Shown here: in pieces, positions 37,701 through 49,700 of the stretch
Layout of the letters: each line of letters begins with the position of its first letter
Numbering within the stretch: position 1 is the stretch's first letter
Assembly: GCA_963678705.1 (NCBI GenBank)
Contig: OY783215.1
Location: 11,699,740-11,763,739, forward strand
Direction of reading: 5' to 3'
Origin: Panorpa germanica
Taxonomy: Eukaryota > Arthropoda > Insecta > Mecoptera > Panorpidae
Length of the DNA stretch: 64,000 nucleotides
Notes under the pieces: generated by a model
What the model was told of the DNA's origin: nothing
Database searches by the model: none
The model's input: only the letters and a program-made list of their open reading frames with translations
Program-made: the position numbers and the translations under genes

Positions 37701-40700
37701 ACTTCTTCATTTCTTAGAAAGAAGTTTCATTCGAAATAAATCTAAAACTTCAAAATCAAGACAATTTTTTAAAACCACTTTTCTTTGATATATCATAAAT
37801 CATACGACGTGGGTATCCCATATTTATTAATATGTAAAATTTACATAAAATAAATTGCATATATAAAAAAAGAGAGAGAAACTCAAAAAAAAATAACAAG
37901 ATAAGTAAAAGAAAAAAAAATATAAAAGTAGTTATATAAAATATTAATAAATAAAACAAATACAAATTAACAGACAAATAATAGGGATGTTGATTACTGT
38001 CGCCAATTATTACGTCATCGTGTTAATTAATTACAAAAATTATAGTATTCTTTTCACTATAAATAAAAATGGTTTTGTTTATTTATTTACATAAACGTTT
38101 GACCTTGAGATCGACCCGCTTCATGTCCCATATCCATCTCAACATCACTACACTATATTTAATACTTATCTAATACCACCTTATCTTATCACAATTCTTC
38201 ATACAAATTCAAGTGCAAATAGCTGAAAACCTGATAACCTTATTTATTTTAATCCGGATAATCAGTTACTACTATTTTGAATAATATTGAGCTTAGTTTA
38301 GATTTTCTCGTCTTACAGATAGTGTCAAATGGTAGGCATACGGGATTGTGTTCTAATTGATAATACTGTTTAGAAAATATTGTGTTTATTTAAGATAATC
38401 AATTCATAATCATTATTATTAGAGTGAAAAATATTTTTAAAATGTTTACTGTAAAATTTGCTATCAAACAGAACGCATCCTGTTTGTTTTTGTTTTGAAA
38501 AACGTAATTCGAAAATTACTGGTTACAATATTATAAAAAATGTTATTCACGATCAAAAACACTTCACCCTGATAAATTGGAAGTGTACTGCGCTTGGCAC
38601 CTAAACAACTATTTGCATCCTTCTATAAATATTATCAAAATAGTAATTTAACATGACTAATTATTTTATTTATTAATGTACTTCAAACTATTTATAAATT
38701 TCATCAAAGCAACGATACTCGTACGTAAATAAACTTGGAATTAAAAATAAACCTAACATTAATATTTCTATAATTAAAGAACTCTATTAATTAAGAAAAA
38801 GATTTGAGTTTTTTGTTAGGTTTATTATTAGTATTTTTAGGTTAGATTGACAAGAAAACAAAAAATAAGTTATTATAAGTTTCAGTATTTGTTTTCCGCT
38901 AATTGTACTGAACTAATGTTCTGAGATAGTCGTGTCTCCATTGTACGACCGCTCTGATAATTGCATTTAAAAGGATATAATATACATCACTCTATAAGTT
39001 CATAGGATGAAAGGTAGACAGCGCCACTATTAAAAAATCCATATGATTTTAAGATAGTACGAACCTTCACACGATATGTGTTAAAATTTCATGATATTCT
39101 GACGATTTAATACACAACGATACAATTATTAAAAATAATAACAACTTTGTGGCCAGTGCGGATTCGAGAGAAATATATTCCCGTATTGTTTCCCTTAGAA
39201 TGATGCAGTGTTGAATTAATTTACAGGTGACTACAAGAGCAGTAGCATCTTGGCGCACGAATCTCTCGCACCGGCACTATTTGCAGCAGCGGTATTGCAT
39301 TTGCCGCAACAATGTGATGAAAGAAACATATCTATTGTATTTTGTAATAAAACGAACAATACCACAAGTAATTAAAATGCTAAAATTGAATAGAAAGTAT
39401 GAGTATTTATTTACTTCATAATTTGCATAATAATTTCATTGAAATTCAATATTAGTTTATTGCATATGTGATACATTTTTTCATAACAATGTAGTGTTAT
39501 GATATATGTGATATATTTTTATTTAAAACAATTAAGTAAGCCACATGCATTAGTAGAATAAATAATTCTTTCCGTAAACACCAGCTCAATATACTGCTAT
39601 TATTAACCCATCAATCACTTGGCAAGGTGATCCGCTGAGACCGAGACCCATGACGACAATATGAATTATTTTTTAATTAAGTAATTGATGCATATATTAT
39701 AAAATTATATCTTTGTAACCAGTGCCAGATTACTACAGTAACGAGAAACAAGTAAATTGTTCGAACTAAACTGTTTATTGGTTTAGAATCTTACAGAAAA
39801 CTAAAGTTAAAGCAGTAATGTTTCAACATTTGGGGTTTAATTTTGTACTTTTATATGTAAATAATAGTTTCTATGGTTTGTCAAAATGGCTTTCTTTTTT
39901 AAATGTACGGGAATCCCGTTAAAGTTAAGTCAAGGTCTCACTGATTGTACAAATTACGAAAAAAGGATTTTAAAGCTTAAAGCTAAAATGTATGTGTAGT
40001 TCAAATTATGAGAGTTCGCCAGTGATACATGCTTAAAAGAAAATTGTGCCATATAAATCTTCGTTACAATAAATAGCACAGTCTCACAAAAAATTTTATA
40101 TTGTACATACGAACGGATAAGATAAAATTCACCATCTTATCTTATCTTCGTAGATTTATAAGGCTCTTATAACCTATTGTAAGCGTGAGTCGCCGCCGAA
40201 CTGCTGTAATTTAAACTATATATAATTGATATATTAAGTATAATGATCTATTTATAAACAAAGCTTGAACATTTATCTGACTCCTAAAGTTTATATGGTT
40301 GAAATAGCTCTATCGTGTGCGAAGTTATTAACGTTTTTATATTTAAAAACATGGAGTGCTAATACAAATTTGTAAATCGATTGTCATTTTAGTACACTGT
40401 CGCCATCTATATCTAACTATATAACCATGAAGTAATGTTTCACCTCAACCTAAAACTTTTCTAACACATGATTATGTTTATATTCGTACTGTGTGGTAAA
40501 TAAAAACTAAAATAGAAACTTGACTGTTTCACTAAGTAATATGAGAATTTACATTAAGACGCATAAGAAACTAGAACTTGAGATATCAAGCAGAGGGTTG
40601 ACATGACACTTTCTGTTCTGTTGTCAATAACTTTCACTAAAAAAAGAGAAACTATAAATATAGGTTAGGTTTTTACTAAGTGTACTTGAACGAGATAAAA

Positions 40701-43700
40701 TCAATATTGTTGATACTGTCACGATTATAGTAAATTTAATCTCTAGCAATTATTTCGATTAGAAACATTAATATCATGAAGTAGAAGACGTGACCTCATT
40801 TAAATAGATATAAAGGTATTATCACACAAATATTTTTGAAATAAGTGTACCTATAAGCTGATAACGTTATTTTATCAACAAATATTATTTAATAATAACT
40901 TCCTTCATGTGTGATGTTGTTGACACTATAAATTAACCGTAATAATTGTAAAATCATGGTTTTCACGTGTATTTTAAATAAAATTGTAGCGAAAATACTA
41001 CTTATGCTGATAACAAAATCTATTTATGAAGAGAATAGGATTGTACCATATGTGTTTAATGACTTTTTTTTAAATAATCTAATGTTTTGACTTTCGGAAT
41101 ATATTTTTTTATTTGATTTATAGAGATTATTACAATCTGTCCTGTTTACAGGATAAAATGTAGTTTAAACTACATCTACCTCTAATTAGAGGTAAAAATG
41201 TCTTGCGCGGGGTTTGCGCTATCGACTCAATTTCAATAGATTCTAGATTCTGATTAGTTGGTCAATAGCTCCTGAGGTACTTTCTTTTTTAGTCTGCGTA
41301 ATACCGAATTATTGGACATTAGACAGCTGGCCAAATTGTTTGGATGTGCAAGTATTCTCTCTTTGTATGCTTTAATTCTAAGCATTATTTCTTCATTAAT
41401 TCGGAATATATGATTAAGCTTTTATTTGCAAATACTGACATTGGTCGTGAGTCGGGTTTATACAAAAAAAAAAGCTCGAGTTGTCTCAATATGTCCCTCA
41501 TTGACTTATATTGAGGAACAAGAAATTCGACTGTAAATTTTCTGGATTTTTTTTTTTAATTTTATTTTTTAAATATTTTCCTGAATTAACTTAGGTTGTA
41601 ACTCAGAATCATCGTAAGTCGAGGACTCTCTGTATTCACAAACAAATGAATATCATTTACAAACAAATACATATGACGCATGACGTCGGAGAATAAGTTA
41701 CAAAATAAGGCACAAAATATGAAGGTAAAATTATTTACCAATACATATTAGAATATTTTACTTGTTCATACAAATAAAAAAAAAAATTCTAGAAGTAAAT
41801 AAGGCCAGACTATGAGTTTATTATATATTTCAAGAACTTGTACTTGAATTTTAATGAAACAAGAGTCTAACCTTTTATAGATTTAATTAGAAAGAAACGG
41901 TATTAATAATTGAATTGTTTTTTTCTGTACGTAACAGATTAAGCCGTGACATGAGTTGAGATGCGGTTAATTAGAGAAGATTTTATTGACACAAATGATG
42001 GAGTGCTATGCGTAGGTCAACAACATAGAGTTATAGAAAAAATTTCACAATTATAAAACTTAGCCAAAATATTTTTTTTATATTAAGTACGTGTAGTTTT
42101 TTTCTCTTTTGCGAATAGTTCTGTAAAGAAAAGGTAATGTGGTTTCGAACCAATTCCTCATACTATAGGAGATATTATAGGAGACAATTAAAATAGTCAT
42201 TTTTGCCTCTTTCATCATTGGTATAATGTATAAAATGTTTACAAAGACTAATCCTTTAACATCATGAATATTTCTTACCCCTCTTTCCTTATAAAGAATT
42301 GCCATAATTACAATAAAGTGTAAAAGAGATGCCTTAAACTGCATACTCAAACGGGCAATGCTATTTATGAAGCTAGTTTGCTGAGAAACACATAAAGTTT
42401 TGACAATTTTGCATACTAGCCTGAAGTCAACGATTTTCTTATCTATACTAAACTTTTGTTTGAGAGAATTTTCATCAGCTCTTCAACAAAAACAAAAACC
42501 AAAAATGATCTAAATGAAAGTGTACACATGCAGCGCCATTTTCCAAAGAAAAACTTAGAAACAAAAAAATTATTCAGGGGGATTTTATTCAAAAGGTTAA
42601 AGAATGCTCCATAATTTTGACAACCAACATCTGGACGTCTTTTATTTATGCTTCAGATGGTAACAATTTATCCATTTTTAATATATAATGTATTATATAT
42701 ATAATTATGTCAACAAAAAACCTTCTCCTTGAAAGGCATGTTAACACTGGCAGTGATTTTGCAAGCTGATGATTTGGGGGAGCAGGTTAAAAAACGAGAT
42801 TTAAGTATTAACCTTTATTATGAAAAGTGCCTATCATCGTGACTGGTATTAAAATTATTTGCGTATCACGGCTCAGACAAAATCCAAGTATTAAACAATT
42901 AACTTCAAACTAATAGATGTAATTAAGAAGTAACAGTTAAACGTGTTACCCAAATGAAGTTCATGATTCATGGATTAAAAACTGCTGATTTTGAATTTAG
43001 TTTTAAATTCATCCTGTTTTGAATTTGGCGCGAAATAAATATATATATTTTATTACTGTATATGTAACTACGAACCGAATTTACGATAAAGTTAAATAAT
43101 TTTACGTGGCTTCACGCCAACTCTTTTATGAAAACAAATACAAAATAGTTCTTAAAATAAATGAAAACATTATATGGAATTTTTTGAACATTATTTTCTG
43201 TCGGGAGCAGTAATGGCAAAATTGTTCAAGTTTTAAACTTATACACTTAATTCAAGTAAACCAAAATTTCTACAAAACTTCTCCACTTAAAATCAAAAGC
43301 TGGCTTATAATTAAATCTTAATTAACAAAACAAACTTAAGAGTTCAACAGCGCAGCCTAATTCAATTAACTTCTGCTTATAATTGTTTACTGAAGAATTT
43401 AATAACTTCAAAACTTTCTTCAAAATTTATCTGAAGTACAATGACTTTGACAACTTTTCTGGAATGAAAGATTATTCGTAAAACATAAAAGCAATTAGAC
43501 AATAAAAGCTTTTTCGTTAATTAAAACCACTTGGTGTTCTAATTTCTCAAAAGGATTTTAAAAAACAATGCACAAGGGTATATAATTGGCTGTGTAATTA
43601 AATTTCAAATTACAGTCATTTAAAATTTGTTTTATCTTTTGTGGTATAAATTTCTATGTGGAAATTTCCGGATTATTTCTTTGACGTCAATTAGCAGAAA

Positions 43701-46700
43701 CGTGAATCAGTAATAAATAAAATACGTCCGTCACGGATGTTGCGTCAGGATTTACATTTAAAGGGTGAAGTAAAGCAAAGCACAGCAATGCTGACTAATT
43801 AAAATAATTATCTATTAAGAGATTTTATAAATATTTACAAAGTAATGTTTGTATGGTATTTCTCACAATACCACTGAATTCAAGATAAAATAATTCCATA
43901 ACCACTAAATGAAAATAAACAAAGCACTTAGCATATCAATTCTGAATACTAAACTTGTCTACAATTCTAGATATAATTTGATTTACATAAGGTGTGACGT
44001 CATGGAAACTATAATTGGTAAATAGTGTTCTTAAAAATAAAGAGTTTTAAGTTTAAATAAATATTATAAATTTAAGGGATTCTTATCATATACAAGTGGT
44101 TACCTGAATTAACAAATATCTGTTAAGAAACTATAACGGCTATAAGTGGCCCTATTTGGTCGGCGTTATACAAAGAAAGACTTTATCTCCAAGTTTTTTT
44201 ATATCAAAGTAAGTCTCCTTAACATTTTCAAAGGTTATCACGAATTTGCAAACTTTTATGGGTTCTCTTTTTTATATAACACGATATATACAAACCAAAT
44301 CATATACTTTGTAACGTAACAAATAAATTTTTAACATAATTTCTTTTTAATAAGCTATAATTTTCTGTAAAAACTGGTTTCAAATATAACAGTGTAATTA
44401 TGAAGTCTATACGAGTATTGGAATTGCAAAATAAGTAATGCAAGTCTGAAGTGAATGATGTTTTTTGTTTAGACATTTGGTATAAATATGTTGCTTAATT
44501 AACAACAGGTACTCGTATTACTGGATACCTTCATTCTTTAATCCAGGAGATAAAACTAATCTCACACTGGAATAGACTTCGTTCAACCTCCGACTTTTTC
44601 AGGAAGCTTCTATTTTAATGTTATCAATACACCACTGTATTGTATGTAATAAAAGTGTATGTTATATAGTATACTAGTAATATTTATGAAATGAAAAAAA
44701 AACCTACACAATTTTTTTTATTCCAGAATTACTGACACAGTTTTAATTATAAATGTTGTACATGTTAGCTATAAAATATACTCATAAAGTCAAGTGTCAA
44801 AGATATTTATTAATTTTTATGGTTATTGTAGACAAACCACCAACAACTTTACGAATACAGCTGATATCGTTATCAGGCCATATGCTTGCATAGGTACGAT
44901 ATGCATAAAATGAGATTAACATTATCTGCAGTCAACAGCACCAGTGTAAAGTCTGAATATGTACGCATGTAGAAGATTGTACTGATTGGCTGGACTGATT
45001 TGGATAATTTTTTTAAAAATGTTTATAATAGTCTGAATAAGGTTTCTAGAGAAAGAAAAATTGAAAAAATTTGCCCGGAAAATTGGAAAATTCTAGAACA
45101 ACTGAAAGTGCCTTTTTCATACAGCTAATTTTCAAATTATGCTTATTTCAAGCTAATGGTGACGAAAACTTAATTCAGTTGTTTATTTTCAGTTGAATTG
45201 TGAAAATTATTGAATTATTGAAGCTAGTAAATAATAAAATGCTCTTGTAAACAAACATCTAAATGTAGAATTGAGTAAACAAAATAAATATTAATAAAGC
45301 CATAATATTATTGACCGTCCTTGATAAATTTAAACCTGGTTCACTCACTAGTAAGACATTTGCGTAATTCAAAATGTGTACGTAATACAAATTGATCGTT
45401 TTTATAGCTTGTGACGAAAGCAAATCATTTATTCCATTCTTCTGGTTTTAGGAATATATTAATTTTATTAGCAAATCCATTCTAGGCTTGAATATTAATT
45501 GAATAAAGTGTTCACATGTAAACCTACGCATACTTCAATATGATCACTTGATTTTATGTTTAATTGTATGAGAGCTATAAAGTGCAATCACGAACACAGT
45601 TGCCATGTTTTTAAAATGTCGATGAAGTCATATGAATCACAAATTACACAATTTCATTATTATCTAGAATGACCGCCATGCATATACTGTCTGAAGTGAT
45701 TAAGTTCTTGTAAGCAGAAATTGAAGTTAGTGTACAATTAATATGTTATTTCCTTTACATGTATAAAACTGAGTGACACTTAGTGATAAATGCGTATACG
45801 AAACATATTTGGTGCTCATAATACACCTAATATAATGAAATGCTTGATATTGCACAATGATTATACCATATAATTCATTCATTGAATACTAGCTCACGAC
45901 AGACGTTACCCTGTCCAAATTTCAATAATTTTTTTCACAATTCAACTATTAGCGTGATTCACAATATGACAATCAGCTGCCAAATAACAATTGCGCACAT
46001 AGCAGCAAAACTTCCATAGAAAAAAGCACTTTGTTTTTTCAGGCAAATTTTACGGGAAAATTTTCTACGGTAAAACTACGCAGCTTCATTTTGAACTCTT
46101 TGGCAACCCCTCGACCCCTCATGTGGTATACCGTAGCTTTTACCATAAACGTAGGAACGTAGTTTTTTCCTTGAAAAAAGAAACAGAAAATCTGATCTTG
46201 AAAATTGATGTCTGAGAGTATTAAAAAAGAAAGAAAGGGTTATTCTTTTTAAAAAGAGTTTTTAAAAACCAATAATAAAAATCTATTAATTTTGTCAATG
46301 ACAATGTCAAATATACACAGAATAAAATGGAAATGTGGTGATTTTGCCACACCTTGTCAAGCATTAAAAACATTTTTCCTTATGCACCCTGTTTTATTTA
46401 TCTAATTACAGAATTGATTATTATTCTAATTAAGCCTACTACTTTAATGTGAATGAACTTCATTACCCTTCAAAAGCACTAACAATGTGTGAGAAAAAGA
46501 ATGTTACATTAATTTGATTACTTTGATAATTAAATATGCTATTTATATAATGTACTTAATTATAATTGAACGATAAGATTATACTCGGTAAATCACGATT
46601 GTTAATACTCATATCGTAACATTATTGAACAAAGATCAAATTAAATGAATCAATGTGAAGTAATGTAAAATAAAGCAATAACAAAACACTGCAGATAAAC

Positions 46701-49700
46701 TTTGACTCTGCTCTTTTAAAATCATGTTCAAACATGAATCGTTATGACTAATTGTTGCTGTTTTTATCTGTGGCTTTATACTTGCAAGTTGAGAGGGTCT
46801 TAATTAAATGTCGTTCCGCGCCAATGACATTTGACTCATAATGTACATGACCTCTAGCGTGCATTGTCTGACTTTTGGTACAGATTGCGTGGGTTTCATT
46901 TTAAAAATTAGGCGTCATACTTTTTTGGGCTTTAAAATCGCATACAGAAATGATAGTGATAGATTTATGTCGACATCAACCAAAAAGGAATCATAAATAT
47001 ACTAGTATAAATAAAATACAATCTAACAACGTAAGCACTGCTCGTAAAGTACCGCTTATCGGTCGGTAAAAAGTAAAATCCATTGCAAACTGGAACGAAA
47101 ATAGTATTTCCATTTGCATTATTGTACATTATTGTATTAGACTGAGATTTAAAACAATTAGATGAAAGATACTGCCACTTTTGTGGGCCCAACTTCAAAT
47201 TAAAGAATTAATCCTTTCTTTTCTCATTTTAGTCGGATCACTGTGAAACAGCCTTTATCTAACGCAAACGTTTTTCACAAGAAAATTCTTGTTTCAAAAA
47301 AATATAAATTCTATTTTAATTATAAGAAGTTTTCTACATCGACTTTACTTCAGTTTTAAATAACTTCTTCAAAGAATTCTAATTTTATTCTTAGCATTAT
47401 TATTCATAGAACAGAATAAAGAATACATATTATTAAAAATGAATTAAAAAAAGTCAAGCTATAAAAATGTCTGACGTAGTTAATATTTATTTATGAAGCT
47501 ATATCATTAAATAATCGAATATTTATTCAATATTAAATCAAATACATGACATAATATATTAAATTGGGTCTAAATAAACAAATATCATTACGTGTCAGTG
47601 TATATAAATTTGGCAGTGACCATCTGACCCAAGGTCACCCCGAGTACCGATCACAACTTGTGTCAATATCAATTATCTGGTTTCACACATGTAACTACAA
47701 GAACATTTGAAAACATTTATAATATTTCTAGGTGAATAAAAGCAGCATACTACTTGGAATATAGTTGACATATTAGAACTAATTGGTAAAATTAACATAT
47801 ACAAATAATATTGTTGGAAAAACCAGTTGCATACAACCTACTTACAAGTTTGTAAAATTATTTTACTTTAAAATTGTAATTATAATGCGAAGTATATGTG
47901 GACTAACGTGTTTTTATTCAAGTTGTAACTTGTTGAAATTACGAGTACTTTTAAATTCGCATGAATAACAGTAACTGGTAATTAAGATAAAATTGACGGT
48001 TTTTGCAATGTTATGAGGTTTTTTTAATGATATTGGATGTGTAATTTCCACAAAGGCATATGAAGCGCGCGCCTCAGGTTTCAAATTTGAAATAAACCGT
48101 ATACTGATGGTTCCAAAAAAGTGAAATATGGAGAAATAATATTAAAAATGGACTAAAATAACAGTAGAACTGTATTTTACATTTCACATTTTATTAATTA
48201 CTAAAATTATTATTTGTATAAAAATAATTGGAACAAACATTATTAAGTTTCGATTGATAAAAGAGAGAAAAACAAAAATAACCCATGAATAAAAAAAAAA
48301 CATTTTATGATTAAATTTTCAGTGTTATACCTCAATTTTTTCGAATCACGAGTAAGGGGGTGCCTCGAAATTGAATTGTGTTTGAATTGAAGTGCAAAAC
48401 CCGGTACTGACTTCATGCAATGTTGTGTCAGGGTAGAAGGTAGGATGAGCAAAATCAAAATCATACCAATAAAAAATTAATGTTGAATGAATATTTAAAA
48501 AAGAAGCTCTAATAATGAAGCTTTTTGACTTGTACTTTAAATTTATAACACAATGGACAAATACCAACAAAAATAATAAATCAATGTGAACAGTTTGTTG
48601 CAAACACACACAGATATTAGAAAATCTTACAACACGATTAGTGCGACTGCATACTAGAGATACGACTGCCTTCAGACAGTCTGGTCGTTAATAGTCAAGG
48701 AACATCTGTGTTACGAAAACAAAGTTAGCTCTCTTTGTTAAATGTGTTCATATGGTTTTGTCTCTATCTATTTATTATAAAGACAAAATTGCCTTAAGAT
48801 AGTCGTGTAAGTTGATGTCGTTGAGAGATGTTGAGATTAGTTTGACGGTTCTTTAAGGAATAGCAAGTAATATATTATTAATACATAAGTAACTTAATTA
48901 AATGTTGCATACCGCTGTATTTAGTATACAACGTTCCAATCCTCATAATTAAATTATACGTTCCGAAGCTCAACCGCCTATTTAACAATACCTAAAATAT
49001 GCGATGCAATCTCAGTACGATCGTACCAAGTACCAAGTAGTGAACAATACCGCCGTACCAATACCAGTTGTACAAGCAAATCACATGGAATATTAATTAT
49101 CTAATTGCAATTGATTATTATTAATATTTGCTTCTCGAGGGCGCCATAATTTACACATTTATGACGTAATTAGATATTAAATACAATATTTATTAATAAT
49201 AGTGTTTCTTGTTATACAAATAAATTCATATTTCAAAATTCATCATAAAAAGATTTTATTCTTCGTATAGATATACTCGTATATCTCAATTAAAATATGT
49301 TGAATGTATAAATATGTACTATTATATAATGTCAGTCTTTTTTCAATATCAACAATTTGCCTGTCAAATTCAAGGTCACTGGTAGTGGCAAAACTTTATA
49401 TGGAGAGTTGACAAATTGATTTCACGCAGTTTTACATCAATCAATCTAAATAAAGTTGTGCCTGTCACGCAGAAATAAATTCATTACCATTTACTGTTTT
49501 GCTGCCAAAGAAGCGTATATTTTGCTCATTGTAATTTTTATAATTAATTTAATTACAGAGAGTTTACCAGCTGCAGAAATGAACACAAAGAGGCGCCTAA
49601 TAGTTCCGAGCTGCTCATATAATGAGGTTTATGCTGGAGTGAATAGAATCTTAGATTTTGCTACACTTGAAGATTATACAAGATTGCAATAAACTCTTTT

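Noticed and set aside
37756..37977. 73-codon - strand hydrophobic frame
   Set aside because: It is the complement of an A-rich tract; composition explains it.
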